The translations under genes and the position numbers were made by a program. The notes under the pieces are model-generated. The model was given only the letters and a program-made list of their open reading frames with translations, was not told where the DNA came from and did no database searches. A stretch of DNA of 64,000 bases from Mytilus galloprovincialis (Eukaryota > Mollusca > Bivalvia > Mytilida > Mytilidae). Below, one piece after another: positions 34,225-44,030 of the stretch; position 1 is the first letter of the stretch; each line of letters starts with the position of its first letter. The stretch covers positions 66,855,122 through 66,919,121 of the forward strand of contig NC_134849.1 of assembly GCF_965363235.1 (NCBI RefSeq). Direction: 5' to 3'.

Positions 34225-35269
34225 ATATGCCTGTTTTAAGTCAGGAGTATGACCTTTTGTTTTCCATTCGTGTGATGTGTGTAAGCTTTTGATTTTCACA
34301 TTTGAAAAAGAACTGTACGATTTGAATTTTCATTGTTGTTCGGCATTTTTCTTATTTTACTTTTAATGGATATAGATCCAAAGTTGAACAAATCTTTTTA
34401 CAGTTTTCCGTTCATAGGTTTAGACCAACTAAGATCTCCTTCGGGCACAGTTGACTTTTGGTGATTTCCTTTTTTCATACAGCTATCTAAATATTTCTGG
34501 TCTTATTCACCCTCAAGGATTGAACTTTGAGCATTCCTGATCATACAAATCAAGAAAAAGCCCTTCAGACGCATGACACTTATAAAGTCTTGTTTTATTT
34601 ATTTATTATCATTTAGTTACAATCTAATCCGATTTAATCCAATGCTTTATTAAGTATTCCCCATATTCAAACAAGGATTTCTAACAACTGACATAACATA
34701 TTGTTCCAATTTAGTCACCTAAGTCGTGAATTCTGTTTATATCATCTTATTGTCTAGATCTGCTCTTTATTAGTCGTTCCTAGCAATACGTATAACTTTT
34801 GTCTACACCAATCTTTATTTACATCTCTCCAAAAAGTAGTCAAAATAACATATACCTCATGTTTTTATCTTCAAATAAATATTCATATACAAAGCAACAA
34901 AAAGACACTATATACATATATTTATTTTGTAATACAATTATAATATATATGCTTATGTTGTAAGTCAAGTCAATTTTCACCGAAATCTGTGCCTAAAATT
35001 GCAAAGTTGCTGTTTATATATACATAGGTACGACGTCTCCCAGACATCAAACAAGACTTAAATATACTCCAATTTCCCAGAATATGTCATCCGAATAATG
35101 TACGATGAACAAAATATATTAGAACAGATTAAGGAATAACGATATTTTAGTCGTTTCAGTTATCAACTAAACACGTAAAAAACATTTCGTAACATTTTGA
35201 AATATTTTTTGCACGCCGGTTTTTGAATATAAAAGTAGTTTTTCATACACAAAATTATGAGATGCAATC

Positions 35270-36235
35270 GTTTACAAGAATGTTTCAAATATTCTTATAA
35301 AAGAGCAGTTGTAACCTGTTCTAATGGTTTCCTTAAAGTCTCAATTGCAGTTTGACATTAACGAGAGTCACATTACATTTTTAGACGTGACCGTTTTCAA
35401 AGGAGAGAAATTTAAGAAAGAGAGGACTTTAGATTTTCAAATATACAGAAAACCAACAGAAAATTATCAATATTTGCATCGAAGTTCATCGCACCCCAAA
35501 TCAGTTTTCAAGGGACTGGTTATAGGCGAAACTGTTAGAATAATTAGATGCACCAGTGATGAGTCAAAAACTAAGGCTGAAATTAATTTCTTCAAACAGA
35601 AATTAATAGAAAGAGGTTATAAAAGCAAAGAATTGAATAACTGGATAGCGAAGGCAACAACAATTAAAAGACCAGAAGCTTTAAAATATAAACAACGCTC
35701 CAATAACAAAACTGCTCCCTTGGTATTTTGTACAAAATACAACCCAATGTTTAAACAATTGAACAGAGTAATTAGAAAACATTGGAATATTATCGAAAGA
35801 GATGCAACCGCTAAGAGTCTTTATGAGAGACCCCCAATGATTGTATACAAAAAACACAAAAATCTCAAAGAATATCTGACATCTGCTAAACTGAAAAAAG
35901 AGAAATAACTCTAAAAAGTTATAACAAATGCATAACATCATTTCTGATATGTATATAAGACCACCTAGTGTCCGACTCCTTATACCTCGCCGTGTAATAA
36001 CAATTGATTACTTTATTTCTGCATATAGGAAGAACAATAAAACCTATATACAAGGCTTGAGTCGCTGATGAGGGTACGGCCTCGATCAAATTAAAAAAAT
36101 ATATAATTGATCTTAATAGGTACCCGAAACACTTTGGCTGGTCGAATATATTGGAACGGATTGGGAGTGATCTCATTTCAATAATACTGCAGATCAGAGC
36201 TAATTTTCTTTTAAAAATCAAATATGAATTAGCAT
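35270..36235 (+). mobile_element. Penelope-like element fossil (third lineage), 3' part
   Basis: A 194-codon frame (35324-35908) resembles the region after the PLE RT catalytic core: ITFLDVTVF, IYRKPTENYQYLHRSSSHP, FFKQKLIERGYKSKEL, and the LVFCTKYNP ... VIRKHWNII linker block. The N-terminal RT motifs are absent. It is a broken fragment, distinct in sequence from families 1 and 2. Confidence 0.7.
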
Positions 36236-36244
36236 ATTAGTTAT

Positions 36245-36400
36245 CAAAGGTACCTGGATTATAATTTAGTACGCCAGAAGCGCGTTTCGTCTTCATTAGA
36301 CTCATCAGTGACGCTCATATCAAAATATTTATAATTCAAACAAGTACAAAGTTGAAGACCATTGCCGTTCAATGTTTGAATACAGTGTGTAGACCTCATC
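36245..36400 (-). repeat. Hammerhead-family repeat
   Basis: Reverse copy: TACCTGGATTATAATTTAG, ribozyme block, CATATCAAAATATTTATAAT, CAAGTACAAAGTTGAAGACC. Confidence 0.75.
36271..36314 (-). ncRNA. Hammerhead ribozyme motif, intact core
   Basis: Minus strand: GCGTCA-CTGATGA-GTCT-loop-AGAC-GAAA-CGCGCT-TC-TGGCGT. Stem I has six pairs (two G.U), stem II four pairs, and both core blocks match consensus. With 2289-2332 it is the best candidate for activity here. Confidence 0.75.
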
Positions 36401-37320
36401 ATCCACGACATACTTGTTAATTAAAAAAAAAAACCAATACATTAACAAAAGCAAAATACAAGCTTACTATATTTTTTGTGAGTCAGCATTGACATTAGAT
36501 TTATTACGACTGCAAATTAACATGCAACAGAAATAGACGTCCTGGTATCATTATCTAAAAATTTTAAAATCAACAAAAAAACTGAACTCCGAGGAAAACT
36601 AAAAACATAATAAAATGTTAAAATCAAAATCTCAATTTCTTTCATAAAACGCTCCACTTTATAAATTAAAAAAAATGCAGAACTTTTTTAAGAACACACT
36701 AAAAGTGACACAAAATCCTATGAAAATAATTAAGAAAAATCACGTTTCGTAACTATAATAGTCACTGGCACATTCCAATATATCATGATATATGTTAAAC
36801 TTAATCTCTATATGCCAGATAGTCTAGTAAAATATATGTAGGTTATTACTTGAAAAAGTTCATATTATTTTTGAAAAGTCTGCTTTGATTGTGAAAGATC
36901 GTTCAACGCAATATTTGGACCGTGAAAGTGAAAGAGTTAGTGATAAAAAATAGCATTTGTTCCCAATTGATATACGTGTTATTGGTTAAAGTGTACAATT
37001 CATTTCTAAGAACATACATTTAATTCTTGTTCGTGATAAAGATATATATATTAATACTTGTGATCCGATGGAAAAACCTGTTATAGAGTTGTCTCTGGTT
37101 CATGATTGGTTACTACATGTGGTGACTGTATATTTGGGTGTCCTGCAAAAATATAGGGTTAATTACCATACATGGTTAGTTACCATATGGCTTAGTAAGC
37201 CGTTACGTTCCTTTTAAAAACAAAAATTTTATCGGTTCAGTGTATATGTCAAAATGAGTGAAGACCATTACGGAGCCCCATAAAGTGCCAAGTAAATACA
37301 TTTTTTGTTTGTTTGCCGGA
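36401..37320. other. Intergenic, nothing recognised apart from a short repeat piece
   Basis: 36560-36620 carries the CTGAACTCCGAGGAAAACTA repeat piece. The rest is AT-rich and without coding signal. Confidence 0.45.
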
Positions 37321-37624
37321 TATTTAAACTAGTGCGCAATAGTTTGAAAAGTCGTGCATACGTCAACTTAAACACTCGTGTGCAGCAATTTAAAAGTTGT
37401 GTGTGCCAGTTAGAATGTCATGCAAACCATTTTGAATGTCATGCAAACCAGTTTGAAAGTCATGCATAAGATTGAGAGTCATACAAAAAAGTTTTAAAGT
37501 CATGCAAACGAGTTTAAAAGTTGTATGCGCAGTTCTTGAATGTCTTTTACACCATCTTTGAAAGTCGTTTGCAAAAGATTAAAAGTTATGCAAAACATTT
37601 CCATAGTCAATCACAACAGTATAA

Positions 37625-40130
37625 GGGCCATTTTAAAAAAAAGTGTGACATGGGGGTCCAATTTCAAACTCAATATTTTGTATTTCTTTTTGTCTTACCC
37701 TATTACCGATACTTTAAATTTTATAATTCCAAAGTTTCAGGCAGAATGAAACAGGCACATTGAATAATCTTAAATTTTAATAACATACATCTCAAAAAAT
37801 TTGAACAGAAACCATACTAATTATAAACAAGTTTGGTAATAAAACAGTTAAGAAAACATTGTTCAAACCTTTTCCAAATGAAAGTCAAAAGAAAAAAGAA
37901 AAATTTTAAAACCAAAATTTCCATCTTTTCTGCTAAATCATATAATAACAATCAAATTGAATAGCTTAATTTGAAAAAAAATAATAATAACTAGTGATTG
38001 AAGTTTTTGCCAATAAAAAGAATCTTAATATATTTCAGTCAAAATAGTAAACTTTGAAAGCCCTGAGTTTTTGTGATCATTTGCCAAAAAAAAAATGTCA
38101 TTTCATTGTACCATTTTTATGTAATTGTATGTAGAAAAAGCCTTCTATTTTCAGTATTTTGTCACACTCCTGACATATGTTACAAAGATTGAAAAATGCT
38201 TTAAACTTTCACAAAAATTCACTAAACACATTGCTATATCATTGCTTTCAATTACTGATATCTTTTGCCATAGAACAGGACTTTCTTTTTAGGGCCATTT
38301 AAAAAAAATACAAAGAGAGGCACCCAAAAATGTCAGGAGTGTGACAACTGTCTTTAAACATCAACCAAAGAATACATAGGACTTGAATGTTTTCTTCTTC
38401 TTTATTTTTCAGAAGTGGCTATTCCAAAGAGAAGGAAAAAAATTATTACAACTGTGATATGTTTATATCATAGATGTGGTAGTGCATTATATATGTCAGG
38501 AGTGTGACGCTTTTTTAAGACATTTTCTGTCAATTCATAATTTCACAAGGACAAGTCCCACAAGTTTCTTTGTATTAGAAATGTTTAAACCAAGTTATAT
38601 TCCTATCATTTACCTCTTAAATGTGTTATTAATCATGATTGTTTTGACACAATGAGTTTTAATTAGTAATTTTTCTATTTTTTGTGCACAGTAATGCAAA
38701 TTTATGAAAGGAAATAAGTGTGTACAACTATAACATCATATAGGAAAGTGAGGAAATGAATTTTGTACAAAATAGAACAATTATTTTGATTTAAAATGGT
38801 ATATTTAAAGATGTTTCAAGAATTAACCATTCAGATGTAATTCGTCACACTCCTGACATGAATTTAACAATTTCAGAAAAATATGAAAATTAGCTTTATT
38901 TTTCGGACAGATAGTTGAAAGACAGCAAGTAAAATGAAGAAACTTTTGGTAAAACTTCCATTCCTTAAAACATCTACTAGATTTGCTGAAATAAGCAGGG
39001 CAAAATTCTCCTAGAAGAAATCAATCAAAGAAAGAGACTTGGAAAGAGAGAAATACTGGCTGAATCTGAAATTAAAAGATGATCAAAATAAGTTGGACCA
39101 TCTTTAACAAAATAAAAACCTATAAAACCAAGCTAACAAAAAAAGGCTTAAAGAAAGAAGAACTTTGAATTCCAAATTTTATAACCAATATAAAGAAAAA
39201 CAAAGGCAGTGGCAGAGAAACAGTAGAAAAAAGGAAGAAAGATAAAAAAGAAGTTGGGTTGAATAAGGACTTAGAATCGAACAAAAACAGCTTAACAATT
39301 CAAATAAGAACAGATCTGTGACTGTGTCAGATTCCAGATCTACAGTGAGAAAACCTGCGCAACACAAAAGAAAACAACTGCCACAAAACCCAAATGCTTA
39401 TGAATGATCTCGTCTAGAAGGCCCTTTCTTCTTGGTGTAGCATTTTTTATGATGTGTTTCAAAGTACTCGTCCAAGCATTTGGGTTTTGTGGCAGTTGTT
39501 TTTTCTTGTGTGTTGTGCAGGTTTTCTCACTGTAGATCTGGAATCTGACACAGTCACAGATCTGTTCTCATTTGAATTTTTTAGCTGTTTTTGTTCGATT
39601 CTAAGTCCTTATTCGACCCAACTTCTTTTTTATCTTTCTCTTTGAATCATTTTTTCCAGAGAATTTTGCCTGGCTTATGTCAGCATGTCTAGTGGATGTT
39701 TTAAGGAATGGAAGATTTTAAAAGTGTCATTTTTTGAAAGACTTTATTTTTTGTACATACCTTCACAAAAAAGGTCAGTGTTTACTTATTTTAAAATTTT
39801 ATTGGACAAAATTATAAAAATATTTAAGACTAATAATGTAGCAACTACCAGAAATATTTCAGTATAGCATAAAAACGATCCACTTTTTTCAATACTACTT
39901 TGAAAATTTCTTATTTTTTAAATGTCACGCTGAAAGCGTCACACTCCTGACAAAAATGGCCTGTTTTTAAAACATTTCTCTGAAGTGGTTTGAGATATCT
40001 TCATGAAACTTGGCAGCAAGCTAGCCCTGACTATCCTGCATTTTATAACACCTTTGTTATAATTCTAAACTTAACTAATATAAAAATATACCACAAAAAG
40101 TAAAAATCCTCATTGTTTTTGAAATGGCCC
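37625..40130. mobile_element. 2.5-kb inverted-repeat element with TSD ATAA
   Basis: Ends are GGGCCATTTTAAAA and its near complement TTTTTGAAATGGCCC. ATAA flanks both ends (37621-37624, 40131-40134) and the minisatellite resumes outside. Inside are a large palindrome (38935-39395 against 39475-39745) and five copies of GTCACACTCCTGACA in alternating orientation. No transposase recognised. It is a non-autonomous DNA element of unknown family. Confidence 0.72.
38935..39745. repeat. Large imperfect palindrome inside the 2.5-kb element
   Basis: Left arm blocks CTTCCATTCCTTAAAACAT, GCAGGGCAAAATTCTCC, GTTGGGTTGAATAAGGACTT and CCACAAAACCCAAATGC recur in reverse order on the right. The right arm lacks about 180 bp of the middle. 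Loop about 75 bp. Confidence 0.8.
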
Positions 40131-40339
40131 ATAAAACACATGCACTCTAGTTTCAAAGTCATGCTCACCAGATATTAAAGGTTGTGAACACCATGTTTTG
40201 CAGTCGTTTTACAGATATGACTACCCATAAATATTAACGAGCATCAGATGAGACAATTTCAACTTTTCAAAAATAATAAAACTAATGCAAGGCGGACAGA
40301 CACCCTTATAATGTTGAAATAAGCAGGGCAAAATTCTCC

Positions 40340-40505
40340 TCACCATTTTCTACATTTGAAAATGCCTGTACCAAGTCAGGAATATGACAGTTCTTGTTCT
40401 TTCGTTTTTGATGTGTTTTGTCATTTGATTTTGCCATGTGATTATGGACTTTCCGATTGTATTTTCCTCTGAGTTCAGTATTTTTGTGATTTTACTTTTT
40501 ACTTT
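40340..40505 (-). repeat. Dispersed repeat (AATACTGAACTC family), reverse
   Basis: CACCATTTTCTACATTTGAA, CTGTACCAAGTCAGGAATAT, TTTCCTCTGAGTTCAGTATT. Confidence 0.65.
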
Positions 40506-40544
40506 AATATTTTAAAAATCCGCCGGTGTCAAAATTGCAGGATT

Positions 40545-40730
40545 TTTTTCCTTTCCGGAACATCTGAGATAATCCCTGGTTTTGTTGGGTTATGTTTTTA
40601 GTTTTCTATGTTATTTTGACTGCTGTTTGTCTTCTCGTCAGTTACCGCTTTTTGATATGGCTATGTCGGTTTGTTTTCGACCTTTGAGTTTGATTGTTCC
40701 TTTGGTGTATTTTGCCTCTCTTTTAAAATG
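40545..40730 (+). mobile_element. PLE family 1 tail, decayed solo copy
   Basis: CCGGAACATCTGAGATAATC, then GTTGGGTTATG, TTTGTCTTC, TTGAGTTTGATTGTTCC and GCCTCTCTTTTAAA follow the tail order seen after the PLE at 54.8 kb. Confidence 0.55.
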
Positions 40731-40829
40731 TTACCTCTTCTTGCAAAAGTAAAGACAAGTACTGTTATTCGAGGATTTGTACAGTTGAAAATAATGTTGC
40801 AAACATATTTTTGCGGAAGCAGAGTTTTG

Positions 40830-41370
40830 AGAGTTGATCCGATCTGAGCACACTTTAAGAGAATCGTGTAGCAGTCTTGTGTTCTCGTGTATGGCCGAGT
40901 AGAGATCGAAGAGTGGTCGAATGTGGTCGCGAAGGTATCGGGTATTGGTCGAGTTGGTCTGGGATAAAATAAATATACAAGTCGCAGTGATGTGGCAGCG
41001 ATCAGAGATTGGTCGAGTTAATCTTGAAATGATCGGACCTTAGTCGAGCAAGGTCGAAATGATTGAGTTCTGATCGGTAATTTTTTTGTATTCCGACCAA
41101 ACTCGATCTCTTCACGATCCTTTCCCGATCATTTCGACCGCTACTCGACGAATTCTCGATCTCTTCACAAGTGACTTGCTCCTCGATCCTTACTCGAATG
41201 TTTTTGACATGTCAAAAACTCTCGGGTAGAAAGTCAGATCAAGTCAGAACAAGGTAGACTATCCCGAACATTCTTGTCAATTGAACCAGACCAGTCTCCC
41301 GATCGATCACGTAATTTGGCTTGATCGGGCTTGATCGAGTTGATCTGATCGGCAGTATGAACTTAGCGTT
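40830..41370. repeat. Foldback region rich in TCGAG / GATCG words
   Basis: The left half (40830-41080) is rich in GGTCGAG, AGATCGAA and GATCGG. The right half (41090-41370) is rich in the reverse forms (CTCGATC, CGATC, CCGACC). GTTGATCCGATCTGAG at the left end and GAGTTGATCTGATCGG at the right end are similar. Its base content is clearly less AT-rich than its surroundings. No gene. Confidence 0.55.
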
Positions 41371-41823
41371 ATTGATAAATTATTATTCACCAGACCTTTT
41401 ACGATCTGATCGCAATGCTTGACCACCGTTAGTATTCTTTTACGATAATTTCTCTCGATAAACCTTGTAAATGGTCTAACAAGGAACGTTCTTGAATAAT
41501 TTGTCGTTAGGGGAAATAGATATAAAAAGATTGTGAAACATTAAACGACAGAGATGTAAGATAATTATCCCATATCAAAGTAAAAGTAAATTCCCTAGTG
41601 GAAAATTTTTAGTGAAAGAGTGTAGATCTTTTTATGTGAATTGATGAAGCCGAACAGACATAGGATATATTTGATACGCTGGAAAAACCAACATTGATTA
41701 AGATGAAGTAGTTTATATCACACTCCGATCAAAATATTTTAACAGACAAACACAAAATTAGTATTGTTATCTTTACGTATCGTGTTTGACGTGTCGTTAT
41801 CATATCTCGTACGATAAAATAAT

Positions 41824-41958
41824 ATGTTGAGACGGATATGTTTACCCTTCCTGTGGGTGATGTCAACTTGTGTTGTGAGTGCTCATCCTTTCCAGGTTAT
41901 TTTCGTAAAAGCAACATCATTTCAAGGTGAAATTGGTGATTTAAAGAATGGTAATTAG
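41824..41958 (+). CDS. Possible signal-peptide first exon or 44-residue secreted peptide
   Basis: ATG at 41824 opens MLRRICLPFLWVMSTCVVSA, which has basic residues, a hydrophobic stretch and a small-residue cleavage site (VSA-HP), followed by HPFQVIFVKATSFQG ... to TAG at 41956. A GT at 41951 (GAATG|GTAATT) could instead be a donor. No partner exon was recognised downstream. It may equally be a chance frame. Confidence 0.25.
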   Translation: MLRRICLPFLWVMSTCVVSAHPFQVIFVKATSFQGEIGDLKNGN

Positions 41959-41959
41959 G

Positions 41960-42984
41960 CCAAATACTTCCCCAAAGTTATAAATTTTAGCTACATTTGT
42001 CGTCAATATGATACTCGTTCATTCGAGAAATAAAAATCCGTAGTATCTTGAATAATTTTTTTATGAACATCAATTAACAACAAAATTAATGCATCATTTA
42101 TATCTATGAATATCAGAAGTGCTGACTACCATACTAGTGATATCCTTGGGAGCGAGAAGTACAATGGCATCGATCCTGTAAACATTTTAAATCACAGAGA
42201 CAATGATGCATTAGACATATCAGTGGTGTCGAATGAAAACATACAACAACAATATGAAGACGAACAATTCTTTTTTTCAAACACGTAAATACTCTTTGAT
42301 ATGATGTCTTTCGAACATAAATAAATAACTCACCTGAAACTTGATCACTATTAAAATATTTGATGTGGTAGTACTGCGTACCGATGCTTTTGTAAACACT
42401 TTTAAAACTATTCTATTTAATATGTCATTCTGTCATGATCATATCCTTTTTTAAAATAAAGAGTAATACTACCGTGATATTTTCAACAACAGGTGTTTCC
42501 ATTTATTATATATTTCAACAACAAAATGTCGACTTCCGCATGGCATAATAACTTTTATATTCTTCATATCTATTCTCAATTTCATATGAGGCCAACAAGT
42601 TTAAATTGTATACAACTACATTTAAATAAAAAAAAATCATTTTTATAGGAACACAACAAGATAAATTAGCATTGTACAGTTAAGATCAAGGCATTAGACC
42701 ACTTTGATATAGTTTTCCCAAATGAGACCTCATTATATTAATAAAAACATAAATAATTCTTAAGACTAATCGAATAACATATAACTTAATACGACAGTTA
42801 TAGAACTGCAACTTACGATCAAATTACATTGAATATAATTAACAACCATTTACCTTTTAAAAAGGAAGAATTTCAGAAATTTTATATTGTATGATTCTTT
42901 TGTTTTATAACGAGAATGACTGTCGTTTACATGTTTGAAAGGATTAATCAACGTAAAAATCACTATTTTGCATTTTATTTTAGA
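41960..42984. other. Intergenic, repeat remnant only
   Basis: 42105-42200 carries TCAGAAGTGCTGACTACC and GCATCGATCC of the dispersed repeat also seen near 5.7 and 15.4 kb. The open frame over it is repeat DNA. Confidence 0.45.
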
Positions 42985-43510
42985 CTTTAAAAGAGGGACA
43001 CAAGATACCAGAAGGGGGGGGGGGTCAAACTCTTAGATTGAAAATAACCTGACAACGCCATGGCTAAAACTGAAAAAGACAAATATTGTAGCTACGTCAT
43101 AAGGTGCATATCCGATATTATCTGTGAAACGGTTATGCCATAACGGTCAACCAACTCCTGATGGCGTTAGTAAAATTTACAAAGGGATGATTTCAACTTC
43201 ACCATTTGGAACTTTTGGTTTAATAACTTCCTTGTGACGTATCAATTGGGAGATATATACTACGTATGCAGGCGCAGCTGGAATTTTCATAAATAGAAAT
43301 GGGAAGTTCACAATTGAGAAATTGAAATCATTTCTTCTGTCGTAAAGTTTTGTTTTCAACCGACCCTCATTGTCAATGTCTAGATGTAAGTCAAGATATG
43401 AGGCCGACTTAACTGTATCTGTTGTATTCGTTATCTCTATACCAATAGGATAGATGCGTTAAACATAGTCACCAAATTTTGAATTGTTTAGTAAGAGAAT
43501 ATTATCTTTA
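42985..43510 (-). mobile_element. Penelope-like element fossil (family 1), block B partner
   Basis: Minus strand with TKLYDRRNDF, FSIVNFPFL, IPAAPAYVVYISQLI. Same position as 15700-16450 in block A but with a shorter tail. Broken fragment. Confidence 0.7.
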
Positions 43511-44030
43511 TAATATATATACATACAATGTATATATTAATATCTTCCAATCAGGTGGCATTAATCATTCAATCCGACGACTTAACTGTAACTTCCGAAG
43601 CTGATATATGGTTACAAAATTCGTGTCTTTTTTACTGATTAACCCGGTCTGAAACTAAATAAGATATACTGTTGTAGATACGGATTTTCAAGAAAGGGCG
43701 GTAATGATTGAAAAATCATTCTAGAGACATTTACTAAGTAACTTTTTTAATCATGTCAATAAACCATGGAATAAAAAGTAAAACATTTGAATTAGTTTAT
43801 ACTGCATTAAGCCTTTAACAAAAAAAAAAAAAAAAAAAAAACACAAACAAAGAATAAATAAAACACAACACATATTGTCAATGTATTTTTCTGATATGAC
43901 TGTGTTAGATAACACCAATAGAGAGGGGAAAATAACATTACAATTAGTTACAGATTTTGAGATGACATAACGCTACGCAATGTAAAGTTCTCTGTTGTCA
44001 GCTATTGTAGTCCGAGATTTTTCACTCCAA

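Larger units (their letters stand above)
31266..35269. other. Intergenic between the blocks
   Basis: Holds a dispersed repeat (31470-32290), a further repeat block near 32340-32490 (GGTTTACTTTTA, GACTTGGATGGAGAGTTG, also at 22260-22340) and a 414-bp MITE. Otherwise AT-rich with no gene. Confidence 0.5.
37330..40215. repeat. ~21-bp minisatellite (GTCATGCAAACCAGTTTGAAA), interrupted
   Basis: Degenerate units (GTCATGCAAACCATTTTGAAT, GTCATGCATAAGATTGAGA and so on) run 37330-37620 and resume at 40140-40215 after the inserted element 37625-40130. Confidence 0.7.

Noticed and set aside
36060-36095. CGCTGATGAGGGTACGGCCTCGATCAAA after the PLE fragment, hammerhead-like
   Set aside because: It has CTGATGA and a pairable GAGG/CCTC stem II, but no GAAA core block and no matching stem I, so it is not called as a ribozyme.
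39179-39645. Two 62-63-codon frames with nearly the same protein on opposite strands
   Set aside because: They are the two arms of the palindrome inside the 2.5-kb element, not genes.
42106-42288. 60-codon plus-strand frame
   Set aside because: It overlies a known dispersed repeat (GAAGTGCTGACTACC type) also seen near 5.7 and 15.4 kb.
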